Source of the DNA: Rhizobium sp. CB3090 | GTDB taxonomy: Bacteria > Pseudomonadota > Alphaproteobacteria > Rhizobiales > Rhizobiaceae | Assembly (NCBI RefSeq): GCF_029714285.1 | Contig: NZ_CP121662.1 | Coordinates: forward strand, 744,001 to 808,000 | Direction of reading: 5' to 3' | DNA length: 64,000 bases | In this document: in pieces, positions 37,252-45,382 of the stretch | Layout of the letters: every line of letters starts with the position of its first letter | Position numbering within the stretch: position 1 is the first letter of the stretch | The notes under the pieces: generated by a model | Told to the model about the DNA's origin: nothing | Database searches by the model: none | The model's input: the letters and a program-made list of their open reading frames with translations, nothing else | Translations under genes and position numbers: made by a program

Positions 37252-38655
37252 TCAGTCTTCGTCTTCCGCGCGCTTGAGCGCGCCCTTCGATCCGGCTATG
37301 CGCGCCACAAGATCCGGCAGGCCATCGATCTCGCTCCAGCGTCCGCCATTGCCTTTCGGCAAGTCGGAGGAGGCGGTGGGGAGAAGCGCTGCAGAAAATC
37401 CCAGCTTCTCGGCTTCCTTGAGGCGCTGAGCGGTGTGCGCAACCGGCCGGACGGCGCCCGACAGGCTGACTTCGCCGAAATAGACGCAATCTGCGGGAAG
37501 GGCAAGACCAGCCAGGGATGAAACCAGTGCAGAGGCGACCGCGAGGTCTGCTGCCGGCTCAGAAATGCGATAGCCACCGGCAATATTGAGATAAACGTCG
37601 TGCTGACCGAGGCGAACGCCGCAATGCGCTTCCAGAACTGCGAGAATCATCGACAGCCTCGCCGAATCCCAGCCGACGACGGCGCGCCGCGGCGTGCCGA
37701 GCGACGTCGGCGCAACCAGCGCCTGCACTTCCACCAGCACCGGCCGAGTGCCTTCCATGCCGGCAAAGACGGCCGCACCCGGCGACTTGGAATTGCGCTC
37801 GCCGAGGAAAAGTTCGGATGGATTGGCTACCTCACGCAGGCCGCCGTCGGACATTTCGAAGACGCCGATCTCATCGGTCGGGCCGAAGCGATTCTTCACC
37901 GTGCGCAGGATGCGATAGTGATGGCCGCGATCGCCTTCGAAGTAGAGAACGGCGTCGACCATATGTTCGACGACGCGCGGGCCGGCGATCTGGCCGTCCT
38001 TGGTAACGTGGCCGACCAGCACCATTGCCGCACCCGTCTGCTTTGCAAACCGGATCATCGCCTGCACGCCGGTCCGCACCTGCGTCACCGTCCCAGGCGC
38101 CGATTCGGCAAGCTCGCTCCACAGCGTCTGGATGGAATCGATGATGACGAGGTCCGGCCGCTTGCCTTCGGCGAGCGTCGCCAGGATATCCTCGACATTG
38201 GTCTCGGCGGCGAGCATCACGTCCGTATTGGCGGCGTTCAGCCGCTGGGCGCGAAGCCGAACCTGCGCCACCGCCTCTTCGCCGGAGACGTAGACGATCT
38301 TGTGCCCGCGCCGGGAAAGGGCTGCGGCTGCCTGCATCAATAGCGTCGACTTGCCGATGCCGGGATCACCGCCGACCAGCACTGCCGAGCCCCGCACGAA
38401 GCCGCCGCCAGTCGCCCGATCGAGTTCGGAGATGCCGGTGTGGATGCGCGGTGCTTCCTCGATCTCGCCCGACAGCGACGTCAGCGTCACCGGACGTCCC
38501 TTCTTCGGCACCTTGGCGGGGCCGCCCCCGATGCCGCCCATCGGGTCTTCCTCGACGATGGTGTTCCATGCGCCGCAGCCATCGCATTTGCCTGCCCAGC
38601 GGTTATGAACCGTGCCGCAGTTCTGGCAGACGAATTGTGTACGGGCTTTTGCCAT
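37252..38655 (-). CDS. radA: DNA repair protein RadA
   Basis: RadA (Sms) is a RecA-like ATPase that promotes branch migration in recombination and repair. The 467-residue protein has an N-terminal zinc finger (C10, C13, C24, C27), Walker A GGDPGIGKST (about residues 93-102), the RadA-specific KNRFG motif and a C-terminal Lon-like domain (RVSLSG-type region near SLSGAVRPV). No intein. It is separated by about 90 bases from cvpA downstream. Confidence 0.95.
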   Translation of the reverse strand: MAKARTQFVCQNCGTVHNRWAGKCDGCGAWNTIVEEDPMGGIGGGPAKVPKKGRPVTLTSLSGEIEEAPRIHTGISELDRATGGGFVRGSAVLVGGDPGIGKSTLLMQAAAALSRRGHKIVYVSGEEAVAQVRLRAQRLNAANTDVMLAAETNVEDILATLAEGKRPDLVIIDSIQTLWSELAESAPGTVTQVRTGVQAMIRFAKQTGAAMVLVGHVTKDGQIAGPRVVEHMVDAVLYFEGDRGHHYRILRTVKNRFGPTDEIGVFEMSDGGLREVANPSELFLGERNSKSPGAAVFAGMEGTRPVLVEVQALVAPTSLGTPRRAVVGWDSARLSMILAVLEAHCGVRLGQHDVYLNIAGGYRISEPAADLAVASALVSSLAGLALPADCVYFGEVSLSGAVRPVAHTAQRLKEAEKLGFSAALLPTASSDLPKGNGGRWSEIDGLPDLVARIAGSKGALKRAEDED

Positions 38656-38675
38656 CAGATGCTGTTCTCAATTTA

Positions 38676-38780
38676 TAGGGCGGTTTAGCGTTTCCCGGAA
38701 TCGCTTTCCCCGCTCTATCTCTTTATTTTCATGCATTCCGGACGGAAAATCGCTTCGGACTTTTCCTGGGATTGCTCTAA
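38676..38780 (+). repeat. Dispersed mosaic repeat, family A, copy 2
   Basis: A 105-bp element starting TAGGGCGGTTTAGCGTTTCC and ending GGGATTGCTCTAA, nearly identical to 15382-15484. It lies upstream of radA, between divergent genes, so it may sit inside a promoter region. Confidence 0.8.
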
Positions 38781-38911
38781 TGCCTCGCTGTTCGAAGCGA
38801 ATCGCGGCAGGCTGTCAGATAATGTCTTTCCCAACAGATCAAAACTAATGATTTCCGTATCAGCCGCGATTGTGTCAGCCTTTATGCCGGGTTTTCGATC
38901 GATGGTGACGG

Positions 38912-39547
38912 ATGTTCGACTATACGCTTGCGCATTGGATCGCGTTTCTTTCGGCCGCCGTCCTGCTCAATCTGTCGCCGGGGCCGGACATCGCCTTCAT
39001 TCTCGGCCACACGATCAGAAGCGGCAGACGCTCCGGTTTTGCCGCATTGTTCGGCATATGGAGCGGCGCTTGCCTGCATGTGCTGATGACCGCAGCCGGG
39101 CTATCGGCGATATTGGCCGCCTCGGCCATCGCGTTTTCGACGGTCAAATGGGCCGGCGCCGCCTATCTCATCTGGCTCGGAATACAGGCACTGCGCTCGA
39201 AGGGCGAAGGCGCCTGGATCAAGGAGGCCGGAAAGACATTGCCCTGGAGCCGCATCTACCGGCAAGGCATCCTGGTTTCGCTGCTCAACCCGAAAGTGGC
39301 CGTCTTCTTCCTTGCGTTCCTGCCGCAATTCGTCGTTGAAGGCTCAGGCCCGGTCTGGGCGCAGCTTTTGCTCCACGGCAGCCTCATCATTGTGGTTGCC
39401 GCCTTTATCGAGCCGCCGCTCATTCTTCTCGGAGGTCGCCTTGCCGAGGTATTGCGACGCAATCGAAACGCGGGCCTGTGGCTGGACCGGGGGCTCGGGA
39501 CATTGTTCGTAGCGCTGGGTGTCCGCTTGGCGGTCAGCGTGCGTTGA
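38912..39547 (+). CDS. LysE/RhtB family exporter
   Basis: A 211-residue inner-membrane protein with six hydrophobic segments and the LysE/RhtB signature near the N-terminus (LLNLSPGPDIAFILG) plus WAGAAYLIWLGIQAL. Family members export amino acids such as lysine, threonine or homoserine lactone; the substrate is unknown. It is divergent from radA and convergent with alr, which ends six bases away. Confidence 0.88.
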   Translation: MFDYTLAHWIAFLSAAVLLNLSPGPDIAFILGHTIRSGRRSGFAALFGIWSGACLHVLMTAAGLSAILAASAIAFSTVKWAGAAYLIWLGIQALRSKGEGAWIKEAGKTLPWSRIYRQGILVSLLNPKVAVFFLAFLPQFVVEGSGPVWAQLLLHGSLIIVVAAFIEPPLILLGGRLAEVLRRNRNAGLWLDRGLGTLFVALGVRLAVSVR

Positions 39548-39552
39548 GCCCG

Positions 39553-40725
39553 TTACTCGTCGGTCTCTTCAAAAATATACCGGCGCTCATGTCTGAGGCC
39601 CAGGCCGGTCAGCATCTCGTAGCCGATCGTCCCGGCGGCGCGGGCAGCGTCGTCGACAAGAATATTCTTGCCGAAGAGCTCGATATAGTCGCCGGCGCGG
39701 ACCAGTTTTTCGGGAACGTCGGTCACGTCGAAGATCGTCAGATCCATGGTGATGCGACCGGCCACGGGCACTTTATGACCGGCGATGAAGCCCTGGCCGC
39801 CGGCAATTCCGGTCTGACGCAGCGGCACGCCTCCGCTCGACTGGCTGCGCATGTAACCGTCGGCATAGCCGGCGGAGACGATGGCAAGCCGGCTGTCGCG
39901 AGTGAGCTGTAGCGCCCCGCCGTAACTGACTGTCTCGCCGGCCTTGACCATGCGGGTCTGGATGATGCGGGCCTCGGCCGTTGCGACCGGCCGCATCGGA
40001 TTCACCCTTCCGTTCACCGCTTGACCGCCATAGATGGCAATGCCCGGGCGCGTAAGGTCGAAATGATATTCAGAGCCAAGGAAGATGCCGGCGGAGTTGG
40101 CGAAGCTCGCCTCGATGCCTTCGAAGGCAGCGCTAACGTTGCGGAACACCTCGAGCTGCTGCCTGTTCATTGCATTGGCCGGCTCATCGCCGCAGGCAAG
40201 ATGGCTCATCACCAGGACAGGCGCAAAACTCGCCGGGCGCGAGACATCGTTGGCGAGCGCAATGGCATCCTCTGCCTGCAGTCCCAGCCGGTTGAAACCG
40301 GTATCGACCTGCAGCGCGCAAGGGTAGTCGCCATAATCCGCCAGCACCGACATCCAGAAGGTCAATTGCTCTTCGGAAGCGATGACGGGCACGAGATCGT
40401 TTTCGAAGAACAGTCGCTCCGTCCCCGGCCAGATGCCGCAGAGCACGAAGATGCGGGCATCCGGTGCATAGAGCCGAAGCGTCACACCCTCTTCGGCCGT
40501 GGCAACGAAGAAATCGCGGGCGCCGGCGACATAAAGCGCCTCGCCCACATCTTCGATCCCCAGGCCGTAAGCGTCGGCTTTCACTGCAGCTCCGGTGCGC
40601 GCCCTGCCGGAGCGACGGGCCATGTCGAGCCAGTTTTCGACCAGGGCGCCCAAATCGACCGTCAGCCGAAGGCCGGCGGAAGCGAAGGCGTCATCGTCTT
40701 CGAAGGGGAGGGAAAAATCTGTCAT
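39553..40725 (-). CDS. alr: Alanine racemase
   Basis: A 390-residue PLP enzyme converting L- to D-alanine for peptidoglycan. The PLP lysine is in AAVKADAYGLG, and the second catalytic residue, Tyr, in SAGYADGYMRS. The N-terminal TIM barrel and C-terminal beta domain (AGRITMDLTIFDVTD onward) are complete. In many rhizobia alr lies between dnaB and radA; here araC and azlCD genes have come between alr and dnaB, and the lysE-like gene between alr and radA. Confidence 0.95.
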   Translation of the reverse strand: MTDFSLPFEDDDAFASAGLRLTVDLGALVENWLDMARRSGRARTGAAVKADAYGLGIEDVGEALYVAGARDFFVATAEEGVTLRLYAPDARIFVLCGIWPGTERLFFENDLVPVIASEEQLTFWMSVLADYGDYPCALQVDTGFNRLGLQAEDAIALANDVSRPASFAPVLVMSHLACGDEPANAMNRQQLEVFRNVSAAFEGIEASFANSAGIFLGSEYHFDLTRPGIAIYGGQAVNGRVNPMRPVATAEARIIQTRMVKAGETVSYGGALQLTRDSRLAIVSAGYADGYMRSQSSGGVPLRQTGIAGGQGFIAGHKVPVAGRITMDLTIFDVTDVPEKLVRAGDYIELFGKNILVDDAARAAGTIGYEMLTGLGLRHERRYIFEETDE

Positions 40726-40872
40726 GAATCGCCGCGATGAAAGGGAAGTTGTTCAGAGCACTGTAGAGAGCATTGTGGCAAAGAGAAAGCGCGGACAGGC
40801 AGATACCAGCCTTTCCCACATCCGATCACTTTTGTTCAAGACGCGCGGGAGCCGGCGCGCTAGTGTGCCGGC

Positions 40873-41730
40873 ATGCAGAACGTTTCGCAGAAAGAGGCGG
40901 CTGACGCCATGCCGCTTGCCAAGGTGGAATCCACCCGCTTCTGGCGAGACGGCCGCTTTCGCGATATGGAATGCCTGAGCGCGAACTTCGTGACGCATGA
41001 ATATGCGCCGCATGCGCATGACACGTTCAGCATCGGGGCGATCGAAAGCGGCAGCCAGATCGCGACACTGCGCGGCAGGCGGGAAGAAACCGGACCGGGC
41101 GATCTCTATCTGATCAATCCTGGCGTGGTGCATGACGGCGTTCCGGGCGGCGAAGGTTATCGCTATCGTATGATCTACCCGGACACGAAGCTCTTCGCCG
41201 ACATTCTGGAAGATGTCACGGGCAAGGCTTTTAACGCGACGCCATCCTTCGCCAGTTCGCTGTCGCGCGATCCGCAGCTTGCCAGCGCCTTCCACAACGC
41301 GCACCGCACACTCGAGAGCGCCGCCGGCGCGCTGGAATCCGATGAGGGAATGTTCTCGGTGCTGGCGGCGCTCTTTGCGCGCTATGGCAGCACGATCGTC
41401 CTTCCCGTCGATACCAAGGAGCGTAGCGCCGTCGCACGCGCCCGCGATTACCTCGTTGAGAATTTCGACAGTGATGTCGGATTGGAGGAGTTGGCCAAGG
41501 TCGCTGGGCTTAGCCGCGCCCACCTGATCCGGGCTTTCCGCAGGGAGTATCACATTACACCCCATGCCTTTCTGACTGACCGGCGCGTGATCGTTGCCCG
41601 CCGCTTGCTCAGGGAAGGCCGCATGCCGGCCGACGTGGCCATGGAATGCGGTTTCGCCGATCAGGCGCATTTCACTCGCCACTTCAAATCGCGCACCGGC
41701 GTCACCCCGGGGCAGTTCCGCGTCGGCTAA
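40873..41730 (+). CDS. AraC family transcriptional regulator
   Basis: A 285-residue regulator with an N-terminal cupin-like sensing domain (EYAPHAHDTFSIG to GDLYLINPGVVHDG) and a C-terminal double helix-turn-helix (about residues 180-280: VGLEELAKVAGLSRAHLIRAF and MPADVAMECGFADQAHFTRH). It stands before azlCD in the same direction, a common arrangement in which the regulator controls the transporter. Its TAA stop is formed by the first bases of a family B repeat. Confidence 0.9.
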   Translation: MQNVSQKEAADAMPLAKVESTRFWRDGRFRDMECLSANFVTHEYAPHAHDTFSIGAIESGSQIATLRGRREETGPGDLYLINPGVVHDGVPGGEGYRYRMIYPDTKLFADILEDVTGKAFNATPSFASSLSRDPQLASAFHNAHRTLESAAGALESDEGMFSVLAALFARYGSTIVLPVDTKERSAVARARDYLVENFDSDVGLEELAKVAGLSRAHLIRAFRREYHITPHAFLTDRRVIVARRLLREGRMPADVAMECGFADQAHFTRHFKSRTGVTPGQFRVG

Positions 41731-41831
41731 TGCATGTCGCGCAAAAGTGTGAGGCGGTTTTGCGAAAACGACATGCAAAAACAAGGAACTAAAGCGTGGG
41801 AGCGAATCTGAGAGATCGCGACGAGCTTTAG
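41727..41831 (+). repeat. Dispersed mosaic repeat, family B, copy 2
   Basis: A 105-bp copy of the element at 19288-19393 (starts GCTAATGCATGTCGCGCAAA, ends GACGAGCTTTAG). It supplies the stop codon of the araC-like gene. Confidence 0.78.
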
Positions 41832-41914
41832 CGCATTTTCGCTCTGCGATTAGCGAAACGCTTTGCGGATTCTGGATGGAAAATCGCTGGGCGCTTTTTC
41901 TGGAAATGCTCCAA
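41832..41914 (+). repeat. Partial family A repeat fused to family B copy
   Basis: GGATTCTGGATGGAAAATCG and the following CGCTTTTTCTGGAAATGCTCC correspond to the right half of the family A element. The left part has diverged. It abuts the family B copy directly, making a composite. Confidence 0.6.
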
Positions 41915-41984
41915 TCACTTTCGTTCAATACAGCGCCGGCTGCCGTCGGCTACCTCTCCATCATTGTTGAAGTGGAGGTTGCCA

Positions 41985-42689
41985 ATGTTGCAGCAAAGTC
42001 GGCCGGCCGGCGAATTCAAAGCCGGAATGCGTGCCATTTTTCCGCTGATCGTCGCCGTCCTGCCGATCGGCCTCGTTTTCGGCGCGGTTTCGGCGACCAA
42101 GGGGCTTTCGCCGCTGGAGACCACGCTGATGAGCGCGCTCGTCTTTGCTGGTGGCTCGCAATTTGTGGCGATGGATATCTGGACACATCCCGCAAGCTGG
42201 ATTGGCGCCGGCTTCGCGGCCCTGCTCGTCAATGTCAGGCACTTGCTGATGAGCGCTTCGATCGGCACGAAGATGCAATCTTTCCCCGGCATCAAACGCT
42301 ACATCGCCATGCTCTTTCTCGCCGATGAGATTTGGGCCATGGCGGAATTTCGCGCGGGCGCGACGTGGCTTACACCCGCTTGGTATGCAGGCGTCGTCAC
42401 GCCCTTTTACTTGACCTGGGTCGGCTCGTCGCTTGCGGGTGCTTTGCTTGGCGCCTTTCTCGGCGATCCCGCCGTCATCGGTCTCGACTTCGCCTTTCCG
42501 GCCGTCTTCATCGTGCTGGTCATGGGCTTCTGGAAAGGACCGGAAACCGGCGCGGTCCTTGCCGCAAGCGGAATTGCAGCCGTTGCGGTCCATCAGTTCG
42601 TGCCCGGTGTCTGGCATATTGCAGCCGGCGCATTGGCGGGGTTGGTAATGGCTTTCTGGAAGGGCCGAGCGTGGGAGCAGGCGGCATGA
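41985..42689 (+). CDS. azlC: AzlC family branched-chain amino acid exporter, large subunit
   Basis: A 234-residue membrane protein with the AzlC pattern (AIFPLIVAVLPIGLVFGAV, ALVFAGGSQFVAMD, NVRHLLMSASI) and about six hydrophobic segments. With AzlD it forms an exporter of branched-chain amino acids or analogues. The ATG at 41985 has GGAGG 6-7 bases upstream; a TTG at 41964 is unlikely. Its stop overlaps azlD by ATGA. Confidence 0.88.
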   Translation: MLQQSRPAGEFKAGMRAIFPLIVAVLPIGLVFGAVSATKGLSPLETTLMSALVFAGGSQFVAMDIWTHPASWIGAGFAALLVNVRHLLMSASIGTKMQSFPGIKRYIAMLFLADEIWAMAEFRAGATWLTPAWYAGVVTPFYLTWVGSSLAGALLGAFLGDPAVIGLDFAFPAVFIVLVMGFWKGPETGAVLAASGIAAVAVHQFVPGVWHIAAGALAGLVMAFWKGRAWEQAA

Positions 42690-42988
42690 CGCTCGATCTC
42701 AACACTCTGCTCGCCATCCTCGCCATGGCTGCCGCAACGATCTTCACCCGCGTCGGCGGTCTTGTCTTGATTCGCTATGTGGAGATTGACGAGCGCCGGC
42801 GAACCGCAATCGAAGCCATTCCACCGGCCGTTCTGATGGCCGTGATTGCCCCGACAGCCTTTGCTACCGGCTGGGCTGAGACGCTGGCCTGTGCGGCCAC
42901 CGCAATCGCCTCCCGCCGCTTGCCGATGCTGGCAAGCGTTGTTGTCGGCGTTGCGACGGTGGCTTTGCTGCGGGCTGCGGGCCTCTGA
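42686..42988 (+). CDS. azlD: AzlD family protein, small exporter subunit
   Basis: A 100-residue membrane protein with four hydrophobic segments: LNTLLAILAMAAATIFTRVG, a middle pair and ASVVVGVATVALLRAAG. The TRVGGL motif near residue 20 is typical of AzlD. The start overlaps the azlC stop (ATGA), so the two subunits are made together. The long frame reading into it from 42332 is out of frame with azlC and is not a gene. Confidence 0.86.
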   Translation: MTLDLNTLLAILAMAAATIFTRVGGLVLIRYVEIDERRRTAIEAIPPAVLMAVIAPTAFATGWAETLACAATAIASRRLPMLASVVVGVATVALLRAAGL

Positions 42989-43062
42989 AGCGTTTCCGAG
43001 TAGAGCGTGTAGCGATTCTCCGCCCGGAATGCAGAAAACAACAATACGGAAGCGCTCCAGGG
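42989..43062 (-). repeat. Inverted partial family A repeat
   Basis: The reverse complement of this stretch contains TTGTTTTCTGCATTCCGGGC and CGGAGAATCGC, matching the right half of family A elements. It follows azlD immediately and lies before the end of dnaB, in the convergent gap. Confidence 0.6.
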
Positions 43063-43088
43063 GACATTGATACGCGGTAAGCTTCGCG

Positions 43089-44585
43089 TCAATGTTCCTC
43101 ATATTGCAGGAAGGACGAGTCGGCGAGATCGGCAAAACGCGTGAACTCCGACTGGAAGGCGAGCTTCACGGTGCCGGTCGGTCCGTGACGCTGCTTGGCG
43201 ATGATGACGTCGGCCGTGCCTTTCACCTTGTCGAACAGGGCTTCCCATTCCGCATATTTCGGATCGGCCGGATCGCGCGGTTCGGAGTTCTTGACGTAAT
43301 ATTCCTCGCGGAACACGAAAAGCACCACGTCGGCGTCCTGCTCGATCGAACCGGATTCGCGCAGGTCCGAGAGCTGCGGACGCTTGTCGTCACGGCTTTC
43401 GACGGCACGCGAGAGCTGGGAGAGCGCGATGATCGGAACATTCAGCTCCTTGCCGAGCGCCTTCAGGCCGGTGGTGATTTGGGTGATTTCCTGGACGCGG
43501 TTTTCGTTCGATTTGCCGGAGCCGGTCATGAGCTGAACGTAATCCACCACCAGAACGTCGAGTCCGCGCTGGCGCTTCAGGCGTCGCGCACGCGCGGAAA
43601 GCTGAGCAATGGAGATACCACCGGTCTGGTCGATATAGAGCGGCACCTTCTGCATCATCATCGAGCAGGCGACGAGCTTTTCGAAATCTGCATCGTTGAT
43701 GTCGCCGCGGCGGATCTTCGATGAGGAGACTTCCGTCTGCTCGGAAATGATACGGGTGGCGAGCTGTTCGGACGACATTTCCAGCGAATAAAAGCCGACG
43801 ACGCCGCCGTTCTTTGCCTTCGTGGAGCCATCCGGCTGTACCTCGCCTTCATAGGCGGCGGCGATATTATAGGCGATATTGGTGGCAAGCGACGTCTTGC
43901 CCATGCCGGGACGACCGGCGAGGATGATCAAGTCCGAACGCTGCAGGCCGCCCATTTTGCTGTCGAGCGAGTGAATGCCGGTGGAAATGCCGGATAGACC
44001 GCCGTCGCGTTCCTTGGCGACAGCCGCCATGTCGATCGCCAGCGCCACGGCATCGTTGAAGGCCTGGAAGCCGCCGTCGTAGCGGCCGTTTTCCGCAAGT
44101 TCGAACAGCCGGCGCTCGGTATCTTCGATCTGCGTCTGCGGCGGCATGTCGAGCGGCGCATCATAGGCGATGTTGACCATATCCTCGCCGATAGTGATCA
44201 GCGCGCGGCGCAGCGCCAGATCGTAGATGGCGCGGCCGTAGTCCTCGGCATTGATGATCGAAACGGCTTCGGTTGCGAGACGGGCGAGATATTGCGCCAC
44301 CGTCATGTCGCCGACCTTCTCTTCGGCCGGCAGAAAAGTCTTGATCGTCACCGGATTGGCCGTCTTGCCCATGCGGATGATGTCGCCTGCCACTTCGAAG
44401 ATTTTCCGGTGCAGCGGCTCGTAGAGATGGATGGGCTTTAGAAAGTCGGAGACACGGTAATAGGCGTCATTGTTGACGAGGATGGCGCCAAGCAGAGCCT
44501 GTTCGGCCTCGATATTGTTGGGCGCTTCGCGGTAGTGCGGTTCGGCGGGAGCAATGGCGGCGATCTTTCGCGCAGCTTCGTTCAT
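43089..44585 (-). CDS. dnaB: Replicative DNA helicase DnaB
   Basis: The hexameric 5'-3' helicase of the replication fork. The 498-residue product has the N-terminal helical domain (PNNIEAEQALLGAILVNNDA), Walker A GRPGMGKTSLA, Walker B in DVLVVDYVQLM and the arginine/ATP-site region ISQLSRAVESRDDKRPQL-like sequence. No intein or insertion. It runs minus, convergent with azlCD. Confidence 0.96.
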   Translation of the reverse strand: MNEAARKIAAIAPAEPHYREAPNNIEAEQALLGAILVNNDAYYRVSDFLKPIHLYEPLHRKIFEVAGDIIRMGKTANPVTIKTFLPAEEKVGDMTVAQYLARLATEAVSIINAEDYGRAIYDLALRRALITIGEDMVNIAYDAPLDMPPQTQIEDTERRLFELAENGRYDGGFQAFNDAVALAIDMAAVAKERDGGLSGISTGIHSLDSKMGGLQRSDLIILAGRPGMGKTSLATNIAYNIAAAYEGEVQPDGSTKAKNGGVVGFYSLEMSSEQLATRIISEQTEVSSSKIRRGDINDADFEKLVACSMMMQKVPLYIDQTGGISIAQLSARARRLKRQRGLDVLVVDYVQLMTGSGKSNENRVQEITQITTGLKALGKELNVPIIALSQLSRAVESRDDKRPQLSDLRESGSIEQDADVVLFVFREEYYVKNSEPRDPADPKYAEWEALFDKVKGTADVIIAKQRHGPTGTVKLAFQSEFTRFADLADSSFLQYEEH

Positions 44586-44882
44586 TTTCCGTCTCTTCGT
44601 ATTCTTGAGTGCCGGTTGGTTTGCGACGATCCCGTGTCACGGTCAATTGCAGAAGGGTCGTGGCGTGCCGCAAGGCGCTGGTTCGACCGAGCTATTCACG
44701 TTGTTCCACTCGTCCACAGGGACAAACGCTCCGAAGGAAAAAAAGCCTTTGTCGCCAGTTTGCAACGCTATGTCTGACACGCGAATCACATACAAAAACC
44801 TCTATTGATGATTCTAGCCCGATCTGTCCCGGCTGACATCCGGCAAGGCGGCAATCGCGCTTGAAAAGATGTGAGAACCCCG
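44586..44882. other. Gap between divergent dnaB and marR genes
   Basis: Roughly 300 bases that must hold the dnaB promoter. I see no supported gene; the frames on both strands (44535-44836, 44692-44949) are short and lack RBS. Confidence 0.4.
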
Positions 44883-44899
44883 CTATTTCGTTGAAATAG
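44883..44899. promoter_or_regulatory. Palindrome 1 upstream of marR (possible operator)
   Basis: CTATTTC-GTT-GAAATAG, perfect 7-bp arms. It overlaps TTGAAA (44891-44896), a possible -35 element. Typical of sites bound by MarR-type dimers. Confidence 0.5.
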
Positions 44900-44905
44900 G
44901 GTAGG

Positions 44906-44918
44906 ATACTAATAGTAT
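44906..44918. promoter_or_regulatory. Palindrome 2 upstream of marR, overlapping the -10 region
   Basis: ATACTA-A-TAGTAT, perfect 6-bp arms, centred 19 bases before the marR ATG. It overlaps a possible -10 (AGTATA at 44914-44919) placed 17 bases after TTGAAA. Autorepression by the MarR protein would fit. Confidence 0.55.
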
Positions 44919-44930
44919 AAAGCAGCAATA

Positions 44931-45374
44931 ATGTCAGGTGCGCCATCACGCCGAGAACTGTTCGACGAGCTTTCCGCTTTCAATCGCAAGCTGAGGGCGG
45001 CGTTCGACGGCCTGGTGCGCGAGCACGGCATGACATTGGCCAGAGCCCGGGTTTTCCATAAGCTTTCCAAGCGCGACGGTATCAATCAGCGCGAGCTCGC
45101 CGACGAGCTGGAGCTTGAGACGCCAACCCTGGTGCGTATCCTCGACGCCATGGAGGCGCAGAATTTCATCGAGCGCCGCGCGGTGCAATCAGACCGGCGC
45201 GCCAAGCAGATTTTCATGACCGAATCCGGAAAAGTGGTGGCGGCCGAAGTTGAGGCCCTTGCCACCGGCGTGCGTGCGGATATCCTGCAGGGGATTTCGG
45301 ACGAGGATGTCGGCATGGCCCTCAAGGTCATCCGCGCCATGACCGCCAATCTGCAGAATGTGGGCAAGTCATGA
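44931..45374 (+). CDS. MarR family transcriptional regulator
   Basis: A 147-residue winged-helix regulator: dimerisation helix at the N-terminus, recognition helix in INQRELADELELETPTLVRI, wing in IERRAVQSDRRAKQIFMT. It is the first gene of a marR-MFS-HlyD operon, the same plan as emrRAB, so it most likely represses the efflux genes and itself and is released by the exported compound. Two perfect palindromes lie 13-48 bases before its start. Confidence 0.9.
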   Translation: MSGAPSRRELFDELSAFNRKLRAAFDGLVREHGMTLARARVFHKLSKRDGINQRELADELELETPTLVRILDAMEAQNFIERRAVQSDRRAKQIFMTESGKVVAAEVEALATGVRADILQGISDEDVGMALKVIRAMTANLQNVGKS

Positions 45375-45382
45375 GGTAGCGT

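Noticed and set aside
42332..42685. N-terminal extension of the azlD frame inside azlC
   Set aside because: This part lies within azlC in another frame; the ATG at 42686 with the ATGA overlap is the normal AzlD start.
43089..44585. Intein in dnaB, a frequent host
   Set aside because: The protein has normal length (498 residues) and continuous helicase motifs.
44692..44949. 85-codon minus-strand frame before marR
   Set aside because: No RBS, overlaps the marR promoter and start, and the translation is low in information.
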